Source of the DNA: an uncultured beta proteobacterium
Lineage (GTDB): Bacteria > Pseudomonadota > Gammaproteobacteria > Burkholderiales > Burkholderiaceae_C
Reading direction: 5' to 3'
DNA: 11,838 nt
Assembly: GCA_903859265.1 (NCBI GenBank)
Contig: CAIOLZ010000015.1
Coordinates: 1-11,838, forward strand
This document shows, one piece after another, positions 1-7,733 of the stretch. How positions within the stretch are numbered: position 1 is the stretch's first letter; the number at the start of each line of letters is the position of its first letter. The position numbers were made by a program, and so were the translations under genes. Under the pieces are notes generated by a model. The model made no database searches, was not told where the DNA came from, and saw only the letters and a list, made by a program, of their open reading frames with translations.

Positions 1-128
1 GCAAAAAATTTGGGGCACCACCGCAAGATGCTGCCGAGCGGGGCAAGCAGATGCGTTTTTTGGCGGGTCGCGGCTTTGGCGGGGAAACAATCCACCGGGT
101 TGTCGCCGGCGCCGACGACTGCGATTAA
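1..128 (+). CDS. recX: Regulatory protein RecX, C-terminal end (partial)
   Basis: The window opens inside a gene whose frame starts at base 3 and ends at the TAA at 126-128, giving the last 41 residues of a protein. The tail contains KKFGAPP, then KQMRFLAGRGF and the stretch ETIHRVV, which fits the last three-helix repeat of RecX (pattern KFG-PP, Q-RFL--RGF, I-RV). RecX binds RecA filaments and modulates their growth during recombination and SOS repair in the cytoplasm. The start lies outside the window. The stop is only 7 bases from the argC stop on the opposite strand. A recX gene just upstream of sucC agrees with the recA-recX-sucC-sucD order I recall from Burkholderiales. The identification rests on a short tail, so it is likely but not certain. 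Confidence 0.8.
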   Translation, partial: KKFGAPPQDAAERGKQMRFLAGRGFGGETIHRVVAGADDCD

Positions 129-135
129 TTCTCGG

Positions 136-1068
136 CTACAGACCCAGCATCAATTCCATGTTTTGCACGGCAGCGCCGCTGGCGCCCTTGCCCAGGTTGT
201 CCAGCCGCGCAACCAATACCGCATGGGCAAATCCGTCTGCAGCATCGTTGCCAAATACCCGCAATTCCATTTTGTTGGTGTCGGCCAGCGCTACTGCGTC
301 TAGCTTGAGGTTCTCGGTGGCGGGCTCCACCGTGACCCAGGAACTGCTGCGGTAGTGATTGGCCAGGGCCTCATGCAGATCCTGCGCTTTAGGTTTGCCG
401 GGCAGAGTGTCCAGATGCAGCGGCAACTGCACCAGCATGCCCTGCACAAAATTGCCCACCGAGGGCACGAACAAAGGCCTGCGCGTCAGCCCGGTGTAGC
501 GCATGATTTCAGGAACATGCTTGTGTTTGAGTCCCAGTGCATAGAGCTCATAGGGAGGTGCTTTTCCGCTTTCGTAGGCTTCCATCATGGAGCGGCCGCC
601 GCCGGAATAGCCGCTCACCGAGGGCAGGCACACCGGGAAATCGGCTGGCAGCAAGCCGGCATCCACCAAAGGGCGAATCAGCGCAATCGCGCCGGTTGCG
701 TAGCAACCCGGATTGGCAACGCGGCGTGCTCGTGCAACCGCATCGCGCTGGCCGGCAGCGAGCTCGGGAAAACCGTAAACCCAGCCCGCCGCAGTGCGGT
801 GCGCCGTTGAAGCGTCAATGATCAGCGGTCCTGGAGACCCGGTTTCTCGCGCGATATCGTCGATCATGGCCACCGATTCGATCGCCGCATCGTCATGCAG
901 ACACAGCACCACCAGATCGGCCTCGGCCATCAACGCGCGTTTTGCCAGCGGGTCTTTGCGCAACGCAGGATCGATACTCAAGAGCGTAATTGCCGGCATC
1001 GCCTGCAAGCGTTCCCGGATTTGCAGGCCGGTGGTTCCAGCCTCACCATCGATAAAGATTTTCTTCAT
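136..1068 (-). CDS. argC: N-acetyl-gamma-glutamyl-phosphate reductase, type 2
   Basis: This 310-residue enzyme catalyses the NADPH-dependent reduction of N-acetyl-glutamyl-5-phosphate to the semialdehyde, the third step of arginine biosynthesis in the cytoplasm. The N-terminus MKKIFIDGEAGTTG (1-14) is the nucleotide-binding start typical of the short type 2 family. The catalytic cysteine is C122 in NPGCYATG (119-126). SGYSGGGR (152-159) and the LKHKHVPEI segment (180-188) are further family blocks. The C-terminus NLGKGASGAAVQNMELMLG is the usual ArgC ending. The length matches type 2 enzymes (about 310) rather than the roughly 334-residue E. coli type. The ATG start fits the conserved N-terminus exactly, although no strong ribosome binding site precedes it. 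The gene stands alone on the - strand, divergent from sucC and convergent with recX. Confidence 0.96.
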   Translation of the reverse strand: MKKIFIDGEAGTTGLQIRERLQAMPAITLLSIDPALRKDPLAKRALMAEADLVVLCLHDDAAIESVAMIDDIARETGSPGPLIIDASTAHRTAAGWVYGFPELAAGQRDAVARARRVANPGCYATGAIALIRPLVDAGLLPADFPVCLPSVSGYSGGGRSMMEAYESGKAPPYELYALGLKHKHVPEIMRYTGLTRRPLFVPSVGNFVQGMLVQLPLHLDTLPGKPKAQDLHEALANHYRSSSWVTVEPATENLKLDAVALADTNKMELRVFGNDAADGFAHAVLVARLDNLGKGASGAAVQNMELMLGL

Positions 1069-1222
1069 AAAAGGCCCGTTTTGCAGCGATCAGCCTTGTA
1101 AGTCTGGCTAAAGTTTCCCGCACTGCAGCATGATACAGTCCCGCCCTGATGTGCCCGGTGCCATGCCCTTGAGCTTCTGCCCACTCGCATGGCGAACGTT
1201 GTTCAGCCCCTAGAGAGATGTT
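1069..1222. promoter_or_regulatory. Divergent intergenic region between argC and sucC
   Basis: These 154 bases separate the divergent starts of argC and sucC and must hold the 5' signals of both, unless sucC is transcribed from further upstream. The sucC start has a purine-rich site, AGAGAG at about 1212-1217, five bases before its ATG. I see TAAAGT and GATACA elements that could serve as -10 boxes but no well-spaced -35 partner, so no promoter is named. No convincing operator or riboswitch fold was recognised. Confidence 0.3.
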
Positions 1223-2386
<1,164 letters not shown>

Positions 2387-2388
2387 AC

Positions 2389-3282
2389 ATGTCGATCTAC
2401 ATCAACAAAGACACGCGCGTTATTACCCAGGGCATTACCGGTAAAACCGGCCAGTTCCATACGGAAAAGTGCCAGGAATACGCCAACGGTAAAAACTGTT
2501 TCGTCGCAGGCGTCAACCCCAAAAAGGCGGGTGAGTCGATCTTCAATATCCCCATTTTTGCCTCCGTCAAGGAAGCTGCCTCTGAGACCGGTGCCACCGT
2601 TTCGGTGATCTATGTGCCACCGGCAGGCGCCGCTGCCGCCATCTGGGAGGCTGTGGAAGCGGATCTGGATCTGGCCATCTGTATTACCGAAGGCATTCCG
2701 GTGCGCGACATGCTCGAAGTGCGCAATCGCATGAAGGCCAAGGAAGCCGCAGGCGGCAAGAAGACGCTCCTGCTCGGGCCCAATTGCCCGGGTTTGATCA
2801 CGCCCGACGAAATCAAAATTGGCATCATGCCCGGTCACATTCATCGTAAAGGCCGAATCGGCGTGGTCTCGCGCTCTGGCACTTTGACCTATGAAGCCGT
2901 GGCACAACTGACCGAAATCGGTCTTGGCCAATCGTCCGCTGTTGGTATTGGCGGCGACCCCATCAACGGCCTCAAGCACATCGACGTCATGCGTGCTTTC
3001 AACGACGACCCCGATACGGACGCGGTCATCATGATCGGTGAAATCGGTGGACCCGATGAGGCCGAAGCCGCCCGCTGGTGCAAGCTCAACATGAAAAAAC
3101 CGATTGTCGGATTTATCGCCGGTGTCACAGCGCCCGCGGGAAAACGCATGGGGCACGCCGGCGCGTTGATTTCAGGCGGCGCCGACACGGCCGATGCCAA
3201 GCTGGCGGTCATGGAAGAGTGCGGCTTCAAAGTCACACGCAATCCTTCTGAAATGGCCAAATTGCTGAAAGCGATGCTGTAA
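2389..3282 (+). CDS. sucD: Succinyl-CoA synthetase alpha subunit
   Basis: This is the 297-residue catalytic subunit partnering SucC in the TCA cycle. It binds CoA and carries the phosphohistidine intermediate. The N-terminal Rossmann CoA-binding domain shows GITGKTGQFHT (15-25). GPNCPG (130-135) and SRSGTLTYE (161-169) are signature blocks. The active-site histidine is H256 in the motif GHAGALISGG. It is slightly longer than the E. coli protein (289), with extra residues around the AKEAAGGKKT segment (117-126). The ribosome binding site (AAAGG, 2378-2382) lies inside the sucC end, which suggests translational coupling. Transcription probably ends at the hairpin 25 bases downstream. Confidence 0.98.
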   Translation: MSIYINKDTRVITQGITGKTGQFHTEKCQEYANGKNCFVAGVNPKKAGESIFNIPIFASVKEAASETGATVSVIYVPPAGAAAAIWEAVEADLDLAICITEGIPVRDMLEVRNRMKAKEAAGGKKTLLLGPNCPGLITPDEIKIGIMPGHIHRKGRIGVVSRSGTLTYEAVAQLTEIGLGQSSAVGIGGDPINGLKHIDVMRAFNDDPDTDAVIMIGEIGGPDEAEAARWCKLNMKKPIVGFIAGVTAPAGKRMGHAGALISGGADTADAKLAVMEECGFKVTRNPSEMAKLLKAML

Positions 3283-3306
3283 ATCCCGGTGCGGCGTGGC
3301 AACAAA

Positions 3307-3335
3307 AAAAGCCCAGTCTTCCTGATTGGGCTTTT
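3307..3335 (+). terminator. Rho-independent terminator after sucCD
   Basis: A perfect 9-base inverted repeat (AAAAGCCCA at 3307-3315, TGGGCTTTT at 3327-3335) extends inward by three more pairs, one a G-T wobble, around the loop TTCCT. The arm ends in TTTT on the + strand, and a run of seven A (3304-3310) lies on the other side. The hairpin could therefore stop transcription in both directions. It separates sucCD from the signalling operon. Confidence 0.9.
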
Positions 3336-3510
3336 CGCATTTCGGGCCCGAGCTCGGTCCAGCAGCAACGCAATGCTGTAAAAGCGGCTAATTGTGGAAA
3401 AAACACGCACGCGGCGCCACACACTCACTTGTCGGTGGGCCCTGCGTCTGCTAACGTTGGTGCCTACTTCTGCAATGAAGCGTCATATACATACCGGGTA
3501 GGGGCCGCAA
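3336..3510 (+). promoter_or_regulatory. Leader region of the signalling operon, presumed promoter
   Basis: This 175-base stretch lies between the sucCD terminator and the kinase start. Because the terminator isolates it from sucCD, the operon promoter should be here. Weak candidates are TTGTCG (3429-3434) with TAACGT (3452-3457) at 17-base spacing, and a lone TATACA (3486-3491) without a good -35 partner. Neither is strong. A short GC palindrome at 3343-3350 is probably incidental. No other gene is supported here. Confidence 0.3.
3498..3504 (+). promoter_or_regulatory. Ribosome binding site supporting the TTG start of the kinase gene
   Basis: GTAGGGG lies six bases before the TTG at 3511. 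An in-frame TAG (3499-3501) overlaps it, so the reading frame cannot begin further upstream. The first in-frame ATG codes residue 37, beyond the first membrane segment. Together these favour the TTG start. Confidence 0.55.
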
Positions 3511-6195
3511 TTGGCAAGTGCATCAAAATTGAAGTTGGGGGCATGGTGGCGCTCGGACTGGTTTGCCGGCGTGGTCATCGTGCTTGCGGCCGTGGTTTTG
3601 AACCTGGCCACTGACTTCATGGGAACCCTGGAACGGCGTTTTTATGACGTTGCCAGCACCAGTTCGTCGCGGCAACCCTCCGACAGGATTGCCGTTATTG
3701 CCATTGATGACCAAAGCATTGCCAATATTGGGCGCTGGCCCTGGCCGCGTGATGTACACGCCAAAATGATTGATCTGTTGGCCGGCGCCAAGGCCAAGAC
3801 GATTGTTTACAACGCTTTCTTCTTTGAGCCGCAAATTGATCCGGGGCTGGCTTTCATCCGCAAAATGAAAGAAGCGCTGGGGTCGAGCGCCGACCCGGGG
3901 GGCAGCAACGAGCAAATAGGCAAGCTCATTTCTGAAGCGCAAACCTCGCTGGACACCGATGCAATTCTGTCGGCAAGCATGCAAAAGGCAGGCAATGTGC
4001 TGTTGCCCTCTGTGTTCGTCCTGGGAGACCAGCAAGGCAAGCCGGACAATCCTTTGCCGCCCTATGCCCTCAAAAGCGCGCTGGATGAAAACAACGGCTT
4101 TTCGATCAGCGCCGTGCGCGGCCTGCAACCGATTGAATCCCTGGGCAGCGCAGCCCAGGGTATTGGCCACTTGAACCAGTTTCAGGATGTCGATGGGTCG
4201 GTTCGCGAGGAGCCTTTGCTGGTGAACTATTACGGCAAAGCCGTGCCGTCCATGGCACTGCTCACCGCGCTGAAAAGCCTGAATCTCAATTCCTCTGACA
4301 TTCACCTCAATCCCGGGGAGTCTGTGCAGATCGGCAAGTTGCGTATTCGTACCGACGAAGCGGCTTTCATGCTGCCGCAGTTTTACAAGGGGCGCGAAGG
4401 CCGTCCGGCCTTTGCCGTGGACTCGTTTTATGACGTTTTCACAGGCAAGATTCCGGCCGGAAAATACACCGACAAGATTGTCATCATCGGTCCCACCGCA
4501 GCCGGCGTGGGAAGCCAGTTTTCAGTGCCGGGCTACCCTTCGTTGTCACCCGCCGAGATGATGGCGCACGTCACGTCCAGCATCCTGAGCGAGCATTTTA
4601 TTGTTCAACCATCCTGGGGAACGTGGGTTGGATTGGGCGCGCTTTTGCTGGTGGCGGCGTACGTTATTGGCGGATTGCCGCGTTTGTCGGCGGGCAAGGC
4701 AGCAGTGGTGACGCTGGGCTTGTTTGTTGCGCTGCTGGTGGCGGAGTTCGGGCTTCTGGCATCGGCCGCGCTGTGGCTGCACCTGGTTTTCCCGGCTGCT
4801 GTTCTGGTGCTTGGACATCTGGCCCTGACGACCAAACGATTCCTGATGACGGAGGCCGGCAAAGTCAAATCGGATGAAGAATCTGCCGAGACCAACCGCA
4901 TGATGGGACTGGCCTTGCAAGGCCAGGGTCAGCTCGACATGGCGTTTGACCGCTTCCGCCGCGTGCCCATGGCAGATGCCGTGATGGGCAATTTATACAG
5001 TCTGGCACTGGATTTCGAGCGCAAGCGGCAGTTCAACAAAGCGGAGGCCGTGTACGAGCACATGGCCGCCTACGATCCGGACTACAAGGACATCAAAGCC
5101 AAACTCAGTCGTGCCAAAAACCTCTCGGAAACCGTGATGCTCGGCGGCGGTAGCAGCCACCCCGGAGGGACCATGCTGCTCGACGGCGGCGCGGTGGAAA
5201 AGCCGATGCTGGGCCGCTATCAGGTGGAAAAAGAATTGGGCAAGGGCGCTATGGGTGTGGTTTACCTCGGCAAAGATCCAAAAATTGGCCGCGTGGTAGC
5301 CATCAAAACCATGGCCCTGAGTCAGGAGTTCGCCGGCGAGGAATTGGCGGACGCTCGGGAACGGTTCTTCCGCGAAGCGGAAACGGCAGGGCGGCTGCAG
5401 CACCAGAATATCGTGACTATTTTTGATGCCGGCGAGGAGCATGACCTGGCGTTCATCGCGATGGAATTTCTCAAGGGCCGGGACCTTGCTGATTTCTGCA
5501 AAGGTGACCACCTGCTGCCCGTCAGCACGGTGCTGAGCATCGTGGCCAGGGTGGCCGAGGCACTGGATTACGCGCACAAGCAAAATGTGGTGCACCGGGA
5601 CATCAAGCCTGCCAACATCATGTACGAGGCTGACAGTGACACCGTGAAAGTGACGGACTTTGGCATCGCACGGATTACTGACTCGAGCAAAACCAAGACC
5701 GGCCTCGTGCTCGGTACGCCGAGCTTTATGTCGCCCGAGCAACTCGCGGGCAAAAAGGTGGACGGGCGCTCTGATCTTTATTCGCTCGGTGTCATGCTCT
5801 ACCAGATGTTATGTGGCGTGCTGCCGTTCCGTGGTGATTCGATGTCGGAGTTGATGTTCAAAATAGCCAACGATGAGGCCGCTGACATTCGCATCGTCCG
5901 GCCCGAGTTGTCGCCGGCGGTGGCTGACATCGTGGCGCGGGCATTGAGCAAACGCCCCGAGACGCGCTACCAGACCGGCGAGCAGTTTGCCTCAGACATT
6001 CGCATGGTGCTGGCACAGACCGGTGGTGCGCAGGCACCAGGTTCAACCGCCCCTTTAGCTGCCGCGCAGGCCTCCGGCTTTGAAGCCACGGCACAGGTCA
6101 TGCTCGCACAAAAAACAGTCGCTTTTGATGCTACCGTCCCCGCCATGGCCCCTAACACCGGCCCAGCATCCGATGCGACCGATATTGAACTCTAA
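3511..6195 (+). CDS. CHASE2-TPR transmembrane serine/threonine protein kinase
   Basis: This 894-residue membrane kinase probably phosphorylates cytoplasmic proteins on Ser/Thr in response to an envelope signal. The order is: one membrane helix (about 18-36); a CHASE2 sensor (about 40-365) with RFYDVAS, DRIAVIAIDDQSI and GRWPWPRD (74-81); three membrane helices (about 369-440); two TPR-like repeats (about 460-530); and a Hanks-type kinase (about 569-835). Kinase landmarks are the Gly loop GKGAMGVVY (577-585), K599 in VAIK, E622, the HRDIKPAN catalytic loop (D697, N702), DFG (716-718) and GTPSFMSPE (735-743), all intact. It is an RD kinase, so phosphorylation of the activation loop (T728, T730, T736) is plausible. 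The Ala/Thr-rich tail (about 836-894) looks disordered. The start is TTG. It heads the operon, with the phosphatase 9 bases downstream. Confidence 0.95.
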   Translation: MASASKLKLGAWWRSDWFAGVVIVLAAVVLNLATDFMGTLERRFYDVASTSSSRQPSDRIAVIAIDDQSIANIGRWPWPRDVHAKMIDLLAGAKAKTIVYNAFFFEPQIDPGLAFIRKMKEALGSSADPGGSNEQIGKLISEAQTSLDTDAILSASMQKAGNVLLPSVFVLGDQQGKPDNPLPPYALKSALDENNGFSISAVRGLQPIESLGSAAQGIGHLNQFQDVDGSVREEPLLVNYYGKAVPSMALLTALKSLNLNSSDIHLNPGESVQIGKLRIRTDEAAFMLPQFYKGREGRPAFAVDSFYDVFTGKIPAGKYTDKIVIIGPTAAGVGSQFSVPGYPSLSPAEMMAHVTSSILSEHFIVQPSWGTWVGLGALLLVAAYVIGGLPRLSAGKAAVVTLGLFVALLVAEFGLLASAALWLHLVFPAAVLVLGHLALTTKRFLMTEAGKVKSDEESAETNRMMGLALQGQGQLDMAFDRFRRVPMADAVMGNLYSLALDFERKRQFNKAEAVYEHMAAYDPDYKDIKAKLSRAKNLSETVMLGGGSSHPGGTMLLDGGAVEKPMLGRYQVEKELGKGAMGVVYLGKDPKIGRVVAIKTMALSQEFAGEELADARERFFREAETAGRLQHQNIVTIFDAGEEHDLAFIAMEFLKGRDLADFCKGDHLLPVSTVLSIVARVAEALDYAHKQNVVHRDIKPANIMYEADSDTVKVTDFGIARITDSSKTKTGLVLGTPSFMSPEQLAGKKVDGRSDLYSLGVMLYQMLCGVLPFRGDSMSELMFKIANDEAADIRIVRPELSPAVADIVARALSKRPETRYQTGEQFASDIRMVLAQTGGAQAPGSTAPLAAAQASGFEATAQVMLAQKTVAFDATVPAMAPNTGPASDATDIEL

Positions 6196-6204
6196 AAACA
6201 AGCA

Positions 6205-6999
6205 ATGATTTATACCTACTGCGCAAAGACCGATACCGGACGCGCCCGTGATAACAACGAGGATTCCGTTGCTTACGATGAAGCCACCAACACCGCTGTA
6301 CTGGCCGATGGAATGGGGGGCTATAACGCCGGCGAGATTGCCAGCGGCATGGCCACCGCGTTCATCAAATCCGAACTGAGCCGTTGGTTGAGCGGGGCCA
6401 ATGGCTTGGCCAGCCACAAAGAAGTTCGCAGGGCGATGGAGATTTGTGTCGGCAACGCCAATTTGTCGATCTACAACGCTGCCATTTCCAACCCCCATTA
6501 CGCCGGCATGGGAACGACGCTGGTGGCGGGCGTCTTTTACGGGGATGTATTGATGCTGGGCCACATCGGCGACTCGCGTTGCTACCGCGTGCGTGCCGGA
6601 TTGATGGAGCAGATCACCCGGGACCATTCCTTGTTGCAGGAACAAATTGATGCCGGTCTGGTTACACCCGAGCAGGCCCTGCACTCCAACATCAAGAATC
6701 TGGTGACCCGCGCTTTGGGCGTTGAAGAAGCGGTCTTGCTCGAAGTCAACGAGCATCCGGTGCAACCCGGAGACATTTACATGATGTGCTCGGACGGACT
6801 CTCCGATATGGTGGCTGATGCAGAGATCGGTAAAATTCTTGATTCGCCTCTGGAATTGGCAGACCGTGCGACGGCATTGATTGACGCAGCCAATGCCGCA
6901 GGTGGGCGCGACAACATTTCCGTTTTGATCGTGGAAGTGGGCGAGCAGACCGAAAAGAAGGGTCTAATCGCCAGATTGCTAGGGAAGAAGCTGCCATGA
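6205..6999 (+). CDS. PP2C-family serine/threonine protein phosphatase
   Basis: This 264-residue soluble phosphatase should reverse the phosphorylation made by the upstream kinase, using two Mg or Mn ions. It has all PP2C (PPM) blocks: RARDNNEDS (13-21) with D20, ADGMGG (34-39) with D35, GMGTTLV (101-107), HIGDSRCY (120-127), DHSLLQEQI (140-148), CSDGLSD (195-201) with D197, and GRDNISVLIV (234-243) with D236. The metal ligands are therefore complete. Its length is that of the minimal bacterial catalytic domain (Stp1, PppA type), with a short basic C-terminal tail (KKGLIARLLGKK). There is no membrane segment. The gene starts 9 bases after the kinase stop with only a weak upstream purine site, so translation may depend on coupling to the kinase gene. 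Confidence 0.96.
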   Translation: MIYTYCAKTDTGRARDNNEDSVAYDEATNTAVLADGMGGYNAGEIASGMATAFIKSELSRWLSGANGLASHKEVRRAMEICVGNANLSIYNAAISNPHYAGMGTTLVAGVFYGDVLMLGHIGDSRCYRVRAGLMEQITRDHSLLQEQIDAGLVTPEQALHSNIKNLVTRALGVEEAVLLEVNEHPVQPGDIYMMCSDGLSDMVADAEIGKILDSPLELADRATALIDAANAAGGRDNISVLIVEVGEQTEKKGLIARLLGKKLP

Positions 7000-7025
7000 T
7001 TTTTCCAAAATCAAACTATAGGAAA

Positions 7026-7030
7026 AGGAG
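7026..7030 (+). promoter_or_regulatory. Strong ribosome binding site of the FHA gene
   Basis: AGGAG lies six bases before the ATG at 7037, in the 37-base gap after the phosphatase gene. It is the clearest Shine-Dalgarno site in the operon and could give the FHA protein a higher yield than its neighbours. Confidence 0.65.
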
Positions 7031-7036
7031 CCGGTC

Positions 7037-7714
7037 ATGCCGAAAATGATCGTGTCGATCGATGAGGTCGTCATCAAGGAAGTACAACTCACCAAGGACA
7101 AAACCACCTTGGGTCGCAGGCCGTACAACGACATCGTTATCGATAATCTGGCCGTCAGCGGGGAGCATGCGGTGATTCAGATGGGCGGCGGCGAGGTCAC
7201 TATCGAAGACCTCAACAGCACCAACGGTACCTACGTCAACGGCAAAGCGGTCAAAAAACAGTCGCTCCACAACGCGGACAGCATCGAAATCGGCAAATAC
7301 AAAATCAAGTTTGTTGGTGACGGCGCGGCTGACAACTTTGACAAAACCATGGTTGTCAAGGCGCAACCCGGCGCGGCACGGCCGCTTGGCGCTGGCATGG
7401 CAATGCCTTCTCCCGGTCAGGTTGCGCCCGCTGCACATGCTGAATCTGCTGCGCTGCATGCCGCTATCAAGGTGATGTCGGGCGCGGCATCAGGGCGGGA
7501 AGTGCCTTTGACCAAGGTGGTCACGACGATCGGCAAGCCCGGCGTTGCCGTTGCCGCCATCACCAAGCGCCAGCACGGGTTTGTGGTGCACCATGTCGAA
7601 GGTGGAGGCAATCCCTCCTTGAATGGCGCGCCGATAGGCTCCGAGCCCATCGCGTTGAAAAACGGTGACGTCATTGAATTGGCGGGTACCCAGATGCAGT
7701 TCGTCCAATCCTGA
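7037..7714 (+). CDS. FHA-domain protein with a second, degenerate FHA domain
   Basis: This 225-residue soluble protein is the presumed phosphothreonine reader of the kinase-phosphatase pair. The N-terminal FHA domain (about 3-95) has the binding residues: GR (26-27), SGEH (41-44), and NSTNGTYVNG (60-69). A flexible Ala/Pro/Gly-rich linker (about 98-140) follows and contains DKTMVV with T105, a possible phosphorylation site. A second FHA-like domain (about 144-224) shows the same strand pattern (TTIGK, ITKRQHGF, NPSLNGAPI, LKNGDVIEL), but GR is GK (167-168) and the SxxH and NG blocks are altered. Phosphopeptide binding by this copy is therefore doubtful. The position between phosphatase and cyclase suggests it passes kinase state to a partner, perhaps the cyclase or kinase tail. 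That partner is inference. Confidence 0.93.
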   Translation: MPKMIVSIDEVVIKEVQLTKDKTTLGRRPYNDIVIDNLAVSGEHAVIQMGGGEVTIEDLNSTNGTYVNGKAVKKQSLHNADSIEIGKYKIKFVGDGAADNFDKTMVVKAQPGAARPLGAGMAMPSPGQVAPAAHAESAALHAAIKVMSGAASGREVPLTKVVTTIGKPGVAVAAITKRQHGFVVHHVEGGGNPSLNGAPIGSEPIALKNGDVIELAGTQMQFVQS

Positions 7715-7733
7715 TTGAGCCGGGCTGCGGCCG

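Noticed and set aside
10..303. 97-codon ATG-started frame at the left edge
   Set aside because: The overlapping frame that ends at 128 matches the RecX tail, and the rest of this frame is antisense to argC.
355..810. 151-codon open frame on the + strand opposite argC
   Set aside because: The - strand frame has every ArgC motif including the catalytic cysteine. The + strand frame is rich in Arg, Gln and His with no family signs.
3343..3350. Perfect 8-base palindrome CGGGCCCG after the terminator
   Set aside because: It is too short and too expected in GC-rich DNA to call an operator without further copies.
3429..3614. Small + strand frame before and across the kinase start
   Set aside because: It runs out of frame into the kinase coding sequence and has no clear ribosome binding site or recognisable product. 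It looks like chance.
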